Shown: positions 44,368 through 54,005 of the stretch, one piece after another | Numbering within the stretch: the first letter of the stretch is position 1 | Layout of the letters: every line of letters begins with the position of its first letter | Origin: Nostoc indistinguendum CM1-VF10 | Lineage (GTDB): Bacteria > Cyanobacteriota > Cyanobacteriia > Cyanobacteriales > Nostocaceae | Assembly (NCBI GenBank): GCA_019359215.1 | Contig: JAHHHS010000026.1 | Coordinates: forward strand, 1-64,000 | DNA length: 64,000 bases | Reading direction: 5' to 3' | The notes under the pieces: generated by a model | The model's database searches: none | What the model saw: only the letters and a program-made list of their open reading frames with translations | Told to the model about the DNA's origin: nothing | Made by a program: the position numbers and the translations under genes

Positions 44368-44856
44368 ACCTGTAGAAGCTGCAATTTTCGGTATTAGGAT
44401 GTAAGCCCCTATCCCCTATACAGAATATTATAAACTTTGTGATTCGCAAATTAGCCTTCATAGGTTTTGGTAAATTTACTACTTTTTTACTTAAAAATGT
44501 ATTTTTTATTTTTCTACCGTATATTTACTCCTAAATCCCTATTTATTAATATGTAGCTAAATCTTTTAAGTATAAACACTATGTTAAGTGAATATTGAGG
44601 CTCAGAAAAATATTAAAAATGCTGTTTTATTTGTATAATATGATTTACATATACTCAGTATATTTAAATATAAAACAGCAAAATTGTTATTTTAAAAGGA
44701 TTTAAAAAACTATGAACCTACGAAATACTGTAATGCCAGTAGGAAGCATAAGTATATTTTTTGGGAGTAAAAATACTTATCAAAGTTAGTTTCTTAGTTA
44801 TGAGATAAAAATATTGACTAAAGTAATAAAAGTCTGAAAGCTTAAGTCTTGGCTAA
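44368..44856. other. AT-rich intergenic region, no gene seen
   Basis: The region between the short ORF and the CHASE2-GGDEF gene. It is very AT-rich (44500-44700 almost entirely A and T), with no recognisable RNA or repeat. Confidence 0.35.
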
Positions 44857-47103
44857 TTAAGCAAATTCGTAACGATTTTTGCCCTGGTGCTTGGCACGAT
44901 ACATTGCTGCATCTGCTTGTTTAATCATAGTTTCACTGTCTTGACTGTTGTATGGGTAAACACTAATGCCAATACTGGCAGAGACTCGGATTGCATAGCC
45001 GTCCAAAACAATTGGCTTAGTAATACTGTTTAAAATTTTTTCGGCGACTTTAGCAGCTATTTGAACATTAGGAATTGCCCGTAAAATCACAGTAAACTCA
45101 TCGCCACCCAAACGAGAAACTGTATCACTAGCGCGTAAAGAGTTGCTTAGTCGTCTCGCAATAGTCATTAGCAAGCGATCGCCCGTCTCGTATCCCAGAG
45201 TATCATTGACTTGCTTAAAGCCATCTAAATCAATAAACAGCAGCCCTAGCAATAGGTTGTTGTGTTGCGCCCACTGTAACGACTCGTCAAGTTGTTCGGC
45301 AAAAAACTTGCGATTGGATAGACCTGTCAGCGGGTCGTGATATGCTAAGTGACGCAAGTGGTCTTCTTTGAGTTTTAATTCGTTATTAGAGCGGAATAGT
45401 TTAGCAGTAGTAAGTTTAAGCCGCAATAGTTTAGCAGCAGTAAGTTTAAGCCGCTCTTCCATGAGCTTGCGCTGAGTAATATCTCTGATGACTCCAACTA
45501 AAAATAAATTACCAGCTGAATCTTTGTGGAGCGATCGCTTAGTAGCAATTTGATGAGTCTGTCCATCTGCATTTGTAAATTCTTCTTCATGTTCTTGGGG
45601 TTGCTGAGTTCGGAAAACAAGATCATCCTGTTGTCGGAACACATCGGCTTCATGTTTAGAGAAAAAGTCATAGTCTGACTTTTCAATTAATAACTTATTT
45701 GGATAACCGATAAATTGACAATACGCCTCATTTAAAACAATCCACTGATGTTGTTCATTTTTCACAAAAATTGGATCAGGAATTGTATTGATTACGTGGT
45801 ACAAAAATTCTTTGGAACGTTTCCACTCTTCCTGCATATGGGCAATATGACTGATCATCCAAATAGCTGAACTGCCAAAGCTAAATAGAGAGGGAATAAG
45901 TGGTATCCACCAACCGGACAAAAAAGCAAGATACGCACTCAGGGTTAATATAAAACAAGCAAATATAATGCTGAGGAGGCTTTTAGTTGCGTGTCGTATT
46001 CGCAATGTCGTCACGGTTCCCAGATAAGACCAGATAAAAATCCACAAGTCTTCCACTAAGTCAGGCCAGACTTTGAGTAAGGGTCTTCCTTGCAGAGCTG
46101 CTGAGATTAACTCACTAATAAAATAAGCTTGTAGTTGAATACCAGGTACAGGCTTTGCCGGGCCCATTAGACTGCTGGAGTAGGGAATAAAGACAAAATC
46201 TTGGAGACTGGGTGCAGTGGAGCCAATGAGTATAATCCGATCTTTAATCAAGTTGGCTTTGACTTTATCTGCCAGTACATCTCTCATCGATACTTGATGA
46301 AAATGACAAAATTCTTGAGATGAACTTTGACATTTGAGTTTGGGTTTGGGAAAATTAGACAAAATTTGGTAGCCTCTGTCATCAGCTCCCACATAACCAC
46401 CATCATTAGCTTCAAAACGAGTAAATACTGCCTTACCCAATTGCAAATGCTTAGGGTTGTTTTTTGCTTTGGTGGGAGTAATTCCCTTTGATTTTAAATA
46501 TAATAAAGCCAACTTTAAGGCAAAACTTTCGTGTCCCTGACTATTAATGTGCCAATACAACAAGCTGCGACGTACTTTACCATCAAGATCATATAACACG
46601 TTGTTAAACCCCACTTGCTCCTGATTTAGACCCTGCGGAGGTGAAACCCTAATGTTTTTCTTTTCATCATTTGCTAGTAGTTCAATACCAATCAAGTTGG
46701 GCATTGACTTATAAGCATCATTAAGTTCTTCAACACCAGGCTTTACTGGCAAATCTCTATAGATATCTAAGCCAATAGCACGGGGTTTGTGGACATTTAA
46801 TTTTTGCAATAACTGGGCAATATTTATATCTGGAATCGGCCACGAACCTACTTCCTTTAAATCGGTTTCATCAATCGCTACGATTGTAATACGCTCTTCT
46901 GACGGTTCATTTGGACGTAAACGAAAAAATTGATCCAAAGCTGTCAACTCCAAAGATTGCAATAATCCAATGGAGTGCAAAACCAGGACGCAGACTGCAA
47001 CGCTGGCAGCAGTAATCAACTCCCTGTGTCCTCGACTAAGCGATTGTTTCAGCCCAAAGATTAACTTCACAAAACGCTTGCCTAGCTGCTGATTCATTCC
47101 CAT
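44857..47103 (-). CDS. CHASE2-PAS-GGDEF diguanylate cyclase
   Basis: A 748-residue membrane protein. The N-terminal CHASE2 sensor domain (about 45-330; TALDQFFRLRPNEPSEERIT, IGLDIYRDLPVKPGVEELND) is flanked by helices and followed by three membrane helices (345-425). A PAS domain (HVINTIPDPIFVKNEQHQWI) comes next, then a short repeated helix (LKLTTAKLFR/LKLTAAKLLR), then GGDEF (HDPLTGLSNRKFFAEQLDES, SRLGGDEFTVIL). The active-site GGDEF is intact, so it should make cyclic di-GMP. Gene has no co-directional partner. Confidence 0.9.
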   Translation of the reverse strand: MGMNQQLGKRFVKLIFGLKQSLSRGHRELITAASVAVCVLVLHSIGLLQSLELTALDQFFRLRPNEPSEERITIVAIDETDLKEVGSWPIPDINIAQLLQKLNVHKPRAIGLDIYRDLPVKPGVEELNDAYKSMPNLIGIELLANDEKKNIRVSPPQGLNQEQVGFNNVLYDLDGKVRRSLLYWHINSQGHESFALKLALLYLKSKGITPTKAKNNPKHLQLGKAVFTRFEANDGGYVGADDRGYQILSNFPKPKLKCQSSSQEFCHFHQVSMRDVLADKVKANLIKDRIILIGSTAPSLQDFVFIPYSSSLMGPAKPVPGIQLQAYFISELISAALQGRPLLKVWPDLVEDLWIFIWSYLGTVTTLRIRHATKSLLSIIFACFILTLSAYLAFLSGWWIPLIPSLFSFGSSAIWMISHIAHMQEEWKRSKEFLYHVINTIPDPIFVKNEQHQWIVLNEAYCQFIGYPNKLLIEKSDYDFFSKHEADVFRQQDDLVFRTQQPQEHEEEFTNADGQTHQIATKRSLHKDSAGNLFLVGVIRDITQRKLMEERLKLTAAKLLRLKLTTAKLFRSNNELKLKEDHLRHLAYHDPLTGLSNRKFFAEQLDESLQWAQHNNLLLGLLFIDLDGFKQVNDTLGYETGDRLLMTIARRLSNSLRASDTVSRLGGDEFTVILRAIPNVQIAAKVAEKILNSITKPIVLDGYAIRVSASIGISVYPYNSQDSETMIKQADAAMYRAKHQGKNRYEFA

Positions 47104-47517
47104 TACCTAGTGAGGAGAAATATTCTCTATTTCCTTTAGCTATTAATTATCCGACTAACATAGCTCAAGCGAGAGCGAAATAACTTTCAATAGATACACC
47201 TTTGGATTCAACTTTGACATGATTACATCCCAAGGTAGCTCCCAAGTGCTGTAAAAATAAATTAAACTATACATTACATGAGGGTAAATATACTTAATGA
47301 ATTTCCTTCCGCTTGAGATATTTGAAGATAAAAGCAGCAGGAAAATTAGTAATTGCATATTGGACAATAGCTATTATCTATTACCAAAAACAAAAAAGCC
47401 AACTGGAAACAGACTTTGCTGTATTCATGCAGTTGGCTATAGGATGTGAACTACATCGATGTTCCGATGTAGCATTTCAAATCATTGAGAAGCGCAGATG
47501 AAGCTTTCTCAAGGCGA
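47104..47517. other. Intergenic region with a hairpin at 47451-47472
   Basis: CTACATCG and CGATGTAG form an 8-base stem around a 6-base loop (47451-47472), about 45 bases downstream of the end of the VKOR gene. It may be a weak terminator, but no T tract follows. The rest of the gap holds no gene. Confidence 0.4.
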
Positions 47518-48501
47518 TTACCTGAAATACTTGAAGTTACGAGGGCCCGTGTAACCAGAAACTTTCGCTAGTTCCTCTAAATTTTGGACTCCGCTATAGC
47601 TCTTACCATTGATAATCCAAGTGGGGAAGCCTTCAATTTTTGCGGCTTTACACAGTTCGGGTTGAGCTTTTAGCCCATCGGGAGCGCACTCTACCTTAAT
47701 ATCATTGCTGATTATTTCTCCGGCTTCTTTACCAAAAAGCAGCTTTTGTTCATGGCAGTGAGGACACCAGTAAGCACTGTATTCCTTTGCGCCTACTTTT
47801 GTTAGATGGCGAGCTAGGGCTATTTCGGCCTCACCAGAAGTGGTGGTAACTTCCCAACCGAACGCTGGGTTAGGATTTGTCTTGGGAGTAAAGGTAATTT
47901 TTGCAGGTTGTCCAGGAGTTCCAGACGTAACATCTGATTGATTCACGCCAGCATAGACGCCTAAAGTGCCAATCAGCGTTACCATCCCCACAATAAGGGC
48001 GGTAAATAATATTTGTCCAATATCCTCCCAAGTTCGACCGATAATCGTCAGTACCAAAAGACTGAGGGAGAATAAAGCTGAACCAATACAGTAAAGACAA
48101 GTAGCTTGGATTTGAGATGCGAGCACGTACATTAAGTAGCCGCTAAAAACCGACATTGCGATCGCTCCCGCCAGCAGGAGCCACCATGTCCAATTTTCCA
48201 ATTGTTTGCGGCTATTGTTTTCCCATGAGTTAAATACCAAGGGACCTAAAGCCAATATCACCATAGTGATATATGCCAAAAACCCAAACAAAGCTAATGG
48301 CTGACCAAAAACTGTTGCCCAAGGGCTAGAAAGCACATCATTACAGCTCTTAGCACCAGCCTCTGCTACACAAGCTGCACTGCCTCCTGTTAACTTTTCT
48401 ATGGTGAGATAACCTGTGATCAAGGCACCGCATCCAGCGATCGCGGCAATCAATGGACGTGACCATTTATGAATCCAAGGAGTAGAACGGCGGCGAATCA
48501 T
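47518..48501 (-). CDS. VKOR-thioredoxin fusion disulfide-forming protein
   Basis: A 327-residue protein: four to five membrane helices with the VKOR cysteines (AGAKSCNDVLSS, and CLYC around residue 130), then a soluble thioredoxin-like domain with CPHC at about residue 246 (EYSAYWCPHCHEQKLLFGKE). The cyanobacterial fusion of VKOR and thioredoxin forms disulfide bonds in lumen or periplasm proteins. The paired cysteines in both domains are present, so it should be active. Confidence 0.92.
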   Translation of the reverse strand: MIRRRSTPWIHKWSRPLIAAIAGCGALITGYLTIEKLTGGSAACVAEAGAKSCNDVLSSPWATVFGQPLALFGFLAYITMVILALGPLVFNSWENNSRKQLENWTWWLLLAGAIAMSVFSGYLMYVLASQIQATCLYCIGSALFSLSLLVLTIIGRTWEDIGQILFTALIVGMVTLIGTLGVYAGVNQSDVTSGTPGQPAKITFTPKTNPNPAFGWEVTTTSGEAEIALARHLTKVGAKEYSAYWCPHCHEQKLLFGKEAGEIISNDIKVECAPDGLKAQPELCKAAKIEGFPTWIINGKSYSGVQNLEELAKVSGYTGPRNFKYFR

Positions 48502-48518
48502 AAACTGTTATTGGTTAA

Positions 48519-48549
48519 TGGGCATTGGGCATTGGGCATTGGGCATTGG
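48519..48549. repeat. GGGCATT heptamer tandem
   Basis: Four adjacent copies of GGGCATT with the first partly degenerate, between VKOR and btpA. This is the short tandemly repeated repetitive (STRR) type seen throughout Nostocales. Confidence 0.75.
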
Positions 48550-48585
48550 TCAATTGAGTATTAATTATTTCTCCCCATGCCCCAT

Positions 48586-49434
48586 TTAAGAATGTAACTT
48601 CACTTGTTCTGCTGATTTGCTTTCACTTTTGGAGTTCCAATTGCGACGTGCGGCTTCTACAAATTGACTGACGCGAATTGGGTCAATTGGTTGCTCTATA
48701 CGTCCGTGACGCTTCAGGGAACTGGAAACTATTACACCATCTGCTGCCTGCATCAATGTATCAATATTTTCCCAATTGGCTCCACTACCGATGAATACTG
48801 GTGTGCCAGCTGCTGCATCACAAGCTAGTTCCAAATCTTCTAAGTTAGGAGGGCTACCAGTAGCCCAACCAGATAAAATCACTCCGTCTGCTAAACCCCT
48901 TTCAATGGTGTCTTTCACAGCAACTGTGAGATTTGGAGAACTCAAAGGACGGGCGTGCTTTACCAACACATCGGCCAGGATTTTAACATCGCAACCTAAC
49001 TCCCGTCGATAGCGGAGCAGTTGATGGGCTTCTCCTTCAATTAATCCTTGGTCGGTTGCCATCACCCCTGTGAGAACATTGACCCGGATGAATTGCGCCT
49101 GCACACAGCTAGCGATCGCCATTGCACTTTTGCCGTCGTTTCGCAAAACATTTAATCCTATAGGCAAAGTCACCAAGTTTTGTATCCGTTGCACCACAAT
49201 GGTCATGGCACTCACAACCACGGGATCAACTTGGTTTTTGGTAAAGGGCGCGTCGAAAAAGTTTTCCACAATTAGCCCGTCAACCCCTCCACTTGCCAGG
49301 GCGACGGCTTCTTGTTCGGCGCGGTCAATCACCGCTTTTAGGCTACCTCCCCAACGAGGTGAGGTCGGCAGTGGTAGCAGGTGAACCACGCCAATAATCG
49401 GTGAGCGAGTTTTAAATAATTGATATAAGTCCAC
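48586..49434 (-). CDS. btpA: BtpA family photosystem I biogenesis protein
   Basis: A 282-residue TIM-barrel-like protein of the BtpA family: SPIIGVVHLLPLPTSPRWGG, GVDGLIVENFFDAPFTKNQV, and PVFIGSGANWENIDTLMQAA. In Synechocystis, BtpA is needed for stable assembly of photosystem I reaction centre proteins. It lies at the thylakoid membrane surface. The family also has non-photosynthetic members, so the role is by homology. Start is ATG (MDLYQLF). Confidence 0.9.
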   Translation of the reverse strand: MDLYQLFKTRSPIIGVVHLLPLPTSPRWGGSLKAVIDRAEQEAVALASGGVDGLIVENFFDAPFTKNQVDPVVVSAMTIVVQRIQNLVTLPIGLNVLRNDGKSAMAIASCVQAQFIRVNVLTGVMATDQGLIEGEAHQLLRYRRELGCDVKILADVLVKHARPLSSPNLTVAVKDTIERGLADGVILSGWATGSPPNLEDLELACDAAAGTPVFIGSGANWENIDTLMQAADGVIVSSSLKRHGRIEQPIDPIRVSQFVEAARRNWNSKSESKSAEQVKLHS

Positions 49435-49973
49435 GTCTTTAATCCGCCTCGCGGAGTCCAGAGTCTAGAATTTTTTGACTATTGACTGTATGACCCTTGA
49501 CTCTTGACTTTTTCATTAACTAGTCAAATGTGTTTTATGATGGTCGGTTTGTTGCCTCCTTCCTCAGATGGAAATTAGCCTCAAACCTCCCCTAAGATAT
49601 GTTAAGATAAAACTTGGCTATCAAGAGGAGTTTGCCACTCACTAGACGCAAGGCAGCTTTCCGTGGTTTAGGCATCTTGTCCGCGCCCAGTCGCAGGGCT
49701 TGCCTATCGCCAAGGTAGTTTACTGCTTTTTAGGCGTAGTCGCTTTCGTCGATTTCCCTGAGGGTAGCGACTTCTCAACAACAAGCCCTTTGGGCGGCTT
49801 CCCGATGGGTAGATTAACAACGCACACGCTGTGGTAATGTAAAATACCAATAGGCGAATTGTTAAAAAAGATTACAAGTGTCAAATGTACCCAAAGACAC
49901 TTCAATTTACCCTGGGGAACAGATTGATAGGAATATCATAACATGACCTCTATTCTTATTTATTGATAAGGTT
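49435..49973. other. Intergenic region with repeat debris
   Basis: No gene is supported up to the small ORF. GTCGCTTTCGTCG/GTAGCGAC-like stem pairs lie near 49738-49770, and GCGGCTTCCCGATGGG-type repeat debris near 49790. TTGACT-type repeats occur at 49478-49510. Confidence 0.4.
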
Positions 49974-50084
49974 ATGAGTCCACGTACAGTTACTAACAGT
50001 GGGAATTTGCCACTGCCCTGTTTTCATGAGGATGCTGATAGCAAAAAAGCGAAGTTAGCGCCGGAATGTTTGACTACAAAATGA
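49974..50084 (+). CDS. Possible 36-residue ORF upstream of rimO
   Basis: ATGAGTCCACGTACAG starts an ORF MSPRTVTNSGNLPLPCFHED, ending LAPECLTTK. GATAAGG lies just upstream of the ATG as a possible ribosome site. The stop is 27 bases before rimO. The product is short and shows no known motif, so it may be a leader or a chance ORF. Confidence 0.3.
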   Translation: MSPRTVTNSGNLPLPCFHEDADSKKAKLAPECLTTK

Positions 50085-50111
50085 AGAAGAAAATGAAGAT
50101 TTTTTCAAAAT

Positions 50112-51431
50112 ATGGGTGACAAGCCAACAATTGCCATTTCTCACCTGGGCTGCGAGAAAAACCGAATTGATACAGAACACATGCTAGGAATGCTCGTAGA
50201 AGCAGGCTACGGTGTAGATACAAATGAAGAATTAGCCGATTACGTTATTGTTAATACCTGTAGTTTTATTGAAGCAGCCCGGCAAGAATCTGTCAGAACT
50301 TTAGTAGAACTGGCAGAGGCAAATAAAAAGATCGTAATCACTGGTTGTATGGCGCAACATTTCCAAGAACAACTTTTGGAGGAGTTGCCCGAAGCAGTAG
50401 CAGTGGTGGGTACAGGCGATTATCACAAAATTGTAAATGTAATTGAGCGTGTAGAACAAGGTGAGCGGGTCAAACAGGTTAGTATCGAACCAACCTACAT
50501 TGCCGACGAAACTACACCGCGCTATCGCACTACAACGGAGGGCGTAGCTTACCTCCGGGTTGCGGAAGGATGTGATTATCGTTGTGCATTTTGTATAATT
50601 CCTCATCTTCGAGGGAACCAGCGATCGCGTACTATTGAATCTATAGTCGCCGAAGCCGAACAGTTAGTTAGTCAAGGGGTAAAGGAAATTATTCTAATTT
50701 CCCAAATCACAACTAATTACGGTTTGGATATCTACGGTAAGCCAAAATTAGCCGAACTACTTCGCGCTTTGGGGAAAGTAGATATACCGTGGATCAGAAT
50801 GCACTATGCTTATCCCACGGGACTGACCCCAGATGTGATCGCGGCGATTCAAGAAACACCAAACGTCTTGCCTTATCTGGATTTGCCCTTGCAACATTCT
50901 CATCCAGAGATTCTCCGCGCCATGAACCGTCCTTGGCAAGGACAGGTAAATGATGGGATTATAGATCGCATCAAAACGGCGCTACCAACAGCCGTACTGC
51001 GGACAACATTTATTGTTGGTTTCCCAGGAGAAACAACTGAGCATTTTGAGCATCTACTAGAGTTCGTTCAACGGCATGAATTCGATCATGTTGGCGTCTT
51101 CACCTTTTCCCCTGAAGAAGGAACCCCAGCTTATAAGCTACAAAATCAGTTGCCCCAAGACGTGATGGACGATCGGCGATACCAACTGATGGAACTCCAG
51201 CAACCGATTTCTCAAAAGAAAAATCAGCAGGAAGTAGGCAAAATCGTCGATGTCCTGATTGAGCAAGAAAACCCTGAAAGTGATGAATTAATAGGTCGTT
51301 CAGGTAGATTTTCCCCAGAGGTTGATGGTCTGGTGTATGTCAAAGGACAGGCAAAGTTAGGAACCATCGTGCCAATAGCGATTCACCACGCTGATACATA
51401 CGACCTTTATGGTCAAGTAGTCAATAACTAA
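50112..51431 (+). CDS. rimO: Ribosomal protein S12 methylthiotransferase RimO
   Basis: A 439-residue radical SAM methylthiotransferase that modifies Asp89 of ribosomal protein S12. It has the N-terminal UPF0004 domain with cluster cysteines C14 (HLGCEKNRID), C50 (NTCSF) and C79 (TGCMAQ), radical SAM CxxxCxxC at C154, C158 and C161 (CDYRCAFC), and a C-terminal TRAM domain. SHLGCEKNRIDTEHMLG favours RimO over MiaB. Length is normal. Confidence 0.94.
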   Translation: MGDKPTIAISHLGCEKNRIDTEHMLGMLVEAGYGVDTNEELADYVIVNTCSFIEAARQESVRTLVELAEANKKIVITGCMAQHFQEQLLEELPEAVAVVGTGDYHKIVNVIERVEQGERVKQVSIEPTYIADETTPRYRTTTEGVAYLRVAEGCDYRCAFCIIPHLRGNQRSRTIESIVAEAEQLVSQGVKEIILISQITTNYGLDIYGKPKLAELLRALGKVDIPWIRMHYAYPTGLTPDVIAAIQETPNVLPYLDLPLQHSHPEILRAMNRPWQGQVNDGIIDRIKTALPTAVLRTTFIVGFPGETTEHFEHLLEFVQRHEFDHVGVFTFSPEEGTPAYKLQNQLPQDVMDDRRYQLMELQQPISQKKNQQEVGKIVDVLIEQENPESDELIGRSGRFSPEVDGLVYVKGQAKLGTIVPIAIHHADTYDLYGQVVNN

Positions 51432-51622
51432 ATTGTCATTCGTCTTTTGTCTTTTGTCCTTTGTTAAATGACCCTTACAGATTCATCCTTATACTAAGGT
51501 CAATGCTGCATTAATAGCAGTTTTCATGAGGGTTTACCCGAAGTTCAGAGACTCACTCGTGGGCATAGTTTCTCCAAAAGTTGAGGCTTTGCTATTGCCC
51601 TTGGCTCACTAACTAGCCAATA

Positions 51623-51656
51623 ACTAATGACTAATGACTAATGACTAATGACTAAT
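51623..51656. repeat. ACTAATG heptamer tandem
   Basis: About five consecutive ACTAATG units between rimO and the RNA helicase. The same unit occurs at 21165-21187, 39161-39179 and 41818-41845. STRR-type repeat. Confidence 0.75.
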
Positions 51657-51689
51657 CCAAAATCCTTACATAAAATTTAGGACGAATTA

Positions 51690-53219
51690 ATGACTCTTTC
51701 ATTCCAAGAATTAGGCATTTCCCAAGAACGTGTCGCCCAACTAGAAAAAATCGGTTTTACCGAACCAACTAACATTCAAGTCCAAGCAATTCCCCAATTG
51801 CTGGGTGGTCGTGATGTAGTAGGTCAATCTCAAACAGGAACAGGCAAAACAGCAGCTTTCTCGCTGCCTATTTTAGAACGGCTAGATATTAATCAAAAAG
51901 CTGTACAAGCCATAGTTTTAACACCAACTCGTGAATTAGCGATGCAAGTTCACGATGCGATCGCGCAATTCATCGGCAATGAGGGATTGCGGGTGTTAGC
52001 AATCTACGGTGGTCAATCAATTGACCGCCAAATGTTACAACTAAAACGTGGCGTTCACATGGTTGTGGGCACTCCGGGACGGGTGATCGATTTGCTAGAT
52101 CGCGGCTGTTTAAAGCTCGATCAAGTGAAATGGTTTGTGTTGGATGAAGCCGATGAAATGTTGAGCATGGGCTTTATTGATGATGTGATAAAAATACTCT
52201 CTCAAGCGCCCGTAGATCGCCAAACAGCTTTATTCTCGGCAACAATGCCACCATCGATTCGGATGTTGGTGAACAAGTTTTTGCGATCGCCTGCAACTGT
52301 CACCGTTGAGCAGCCAAAAGCCGCTCCCAACAAGATTAATCAGGTAGCTTACCTGATTCCTCGCCATTGGACAAAAGCCAAAGCGTTACAGCCGATTCTG
52401 GAAATGGAAGATCCAGAAACAGCTTTAATCTTTGTGCGCACCAGACGCACCGCCGCCGAACTCACCAGTCAGTTGCAAGGTGCTGGTCATAGTGTAGATG
52501 AATACCACGGTGACTTGTCTCAACAAGCACGAGAACGCTTATTAATCAGATTCCGTAACCGTCAAGTTCGCTGGGTGGTAGCAACTGATATTGCAGCACG
52601 AGGGTTAGATGTTGATCAACTCTCCCATGTAATCAACTTCGACTTACCCGATAGCGTAGAAACCTACGTCCACCGTATTGGTCGTACTGGTCGTGCTGGT
52701 AAAGAAGGAACAGCAATTTCTCTAGTACAACCATTTGAGCGGCGCAAACAGCAAACATTTGAACGTCATAACCGCCAAAGTTGGCAATTGCTGTCGATTC
52801 CAACACGCGCACAAATTGAAGCGCGGCACATCCTGAAATTGCAAGAACAGGTTCGGGAAGCTTTAACAGGTGAGCGTTTGGCTTCATTCTTGCCAATTGT
52901 CAGCGAATTGATTGAAGAATATGATGCTCAAGCGATCGCCGCAGCAGCACTACAAATTGCTTACGATCAAACTCGTCCCGCTTGGTTGAGTTCAGACGTG
53001 GAAATTCCCCAAGAGGAATCCTCCGCTCCCAAACCAAGACTCGGTAAGCGTCGTGAATCTTCTAGCGATCGCCCTCGTACTGCATGGAAATCAGATAGCA
53101 ACAATGGTGAAGAAAGACATTCTTCTCCCAAGCCAAAACTGCGGACAAGTGGGCAGGATTCTTCTCCATCCCCTAGTAAAAAAATAGGTTCACCTACAGT
53201 TAGAGAATCAGCTTCTTAG
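51690..53219 (+). CDS. DEAD-box RNA helicase
   Basis: A 509-residue helicase: Q motif with SFQELGISQERVAQLEKIGF, motif I SQTGTGKTAAF, DEAD box VLDEADEMLSMGFIDD, SAT ALFSATMP, and the C-terminal helicase motif HRIGRTGRAGKEG. A variable C-terminal tail from about residue 430 is charged and serine rich (ESSAPKPRLGKRRESSSDRP). It resembles DeaD/CsdA or the cyanobacterial Crh proteins, which help RNA folding in the cold and ribosome assembly. I do not assign a more exact name. Confidence 0.92.
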   Translation: MTLSFQELGISQERVAQLEKIGFTEPTNIQVQAIPQLLGGRDVVGQSQTGTGKTAAFSLPILERLDINQKAVQAIVLTPTRELAMQVHDAIAQFIGNEGLRVLAIYGGQSIDRQMLQLKRGVHMVVGTPGRVIDLLDRGCLKLDQVKWFVLDEADEMLSMGFIDDVIKILSQAPVDRQTALFSATMPPSIRMLVNKFLRSPATVTVEQPKAAPNKINQVAYLIPRHWTKAKALQPILEMEDPETALIFVRTRRTAAELTSQLQGAGHSVDEYHGDLSQQARERLLIRFRNRQVRWVVATDIAARGLDVDQLSHVINFDLPDSVETYVHRIGRTGRAGKEGTAISLVQPFERRKQQTFERHNRQSWQLLSIPTRAQIEARHILKLQEQVREALTGERLASFLPIVSELIEEYDAQAIAAAALQIAYDQTRPAWLSSDVEIPQEESSAPKPRLGKRRESSSDRPRTAWKSDSNNGEERHSSPKPKLRTSGQDSSPSPSKKIGSPTVRESAS

Positions 53220-53416
53220 TCAACAGTTAGAAGTTAATCAATTTTGGATTTTAGATTTTTAGATTTTTTCTTCAATCCAAAATCCAAATATCAAATTAGA
53301 GAGTTGAGAGTTAAGAGTCAGGATTTTGACTTTGGCTCTTGACTTTTTGGCTTTTTGGATAACTTTTTCTACCCGTTTGTAGGAAGATCAATTAAAGATG
53401 CATTCATCGTGGTCTT

Positions 53417-53995
53417 ATGTTCACTATTCCAGACTTAGAGCAACTACAAGCAGAGCATCCAGAATGGCAGATGGAGCTAGTAGACGGAAATATAGTTGTT
53501 ATGGGCCCATCAGATTATGAGTCAGAGGAAATTGGTGCTGAATTAGTTAGATTACTCGGCAACTGGGTACGCCCACAGAGGCTAGGACGGGTAACTGGTT
53601 CTAGCGCGGGTTTCATTTTACCTACCTTAGAAACTCAAAACGGCAAAGAAGCTGATAACGAAAAACGAAATCTCCGCGCTCCCGATGTGTCTTTTGTTCG
53701 TGCTGGGAGACTGAAAACAAGCAAGCGTGACTTTGTAGAACTTGTACCTGACTTAATGGTAGAAATAAAATCTAAGTCAGACCGGATCAAACCACTGGTA
53801 GAAAAGATTCAGCTATTCTTACAACTCGGATGTGCAGTTGGTATCCTAATTGATCCTGACAAATTGACGCTCACAGTTTATCGGCTTAACCAAGAACCAA
53901 TAGTTTTGCAAGATAACGACAAACTGACACTACCAGACTTATTGCCTGGTTGGGAGCTAGTAGTGTCAGAAATTTGGCCTCCTGTATTTGAGTAG
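53417..53995 (+). CDS. Uma2 family endonuclease-like protein
   Basis: A 192-residue protein of the Uma2 (DUF820) family. MELVDGNIVVMGPSDYESEE, RAPDVSFVRAGRL and DLMVEIKSKSD are the diagnostic motifs, with PD and ExK active-site residues of the restriction-endonuclease-like fold. These proteins are very numerous in cyanobacteria and their role is unclear. It is isolated. Confidence 0.88.
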   Translation: MFTIPDLEQLQAEHPEWQMELVDGNIVVMGPSDYESEEIGAELVRLLGNWVRPQRLGRVTGSSAGFILPTLETQNGKEADNEKRNLRAPDVSFVRAGRLKTSKRDFVELVPDLMVEIKSKSDRIKPLVEKIQLFLQLGCAVGILIDPDKLTLTVYRLNQEPIVLQDNDKLTLPDLLPGWELVVSEIWPPVFE

Positions 53996-54005
53996 TTCAA
54001 AAGTA

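Noticed and set aside
49720..49905. Minus-strand frame upstream of rimO
   Set aside because: The translation is from repeat debris (LPIGKPPKGLVVEKS type), common as noise in Nostoc intergenic DNA.
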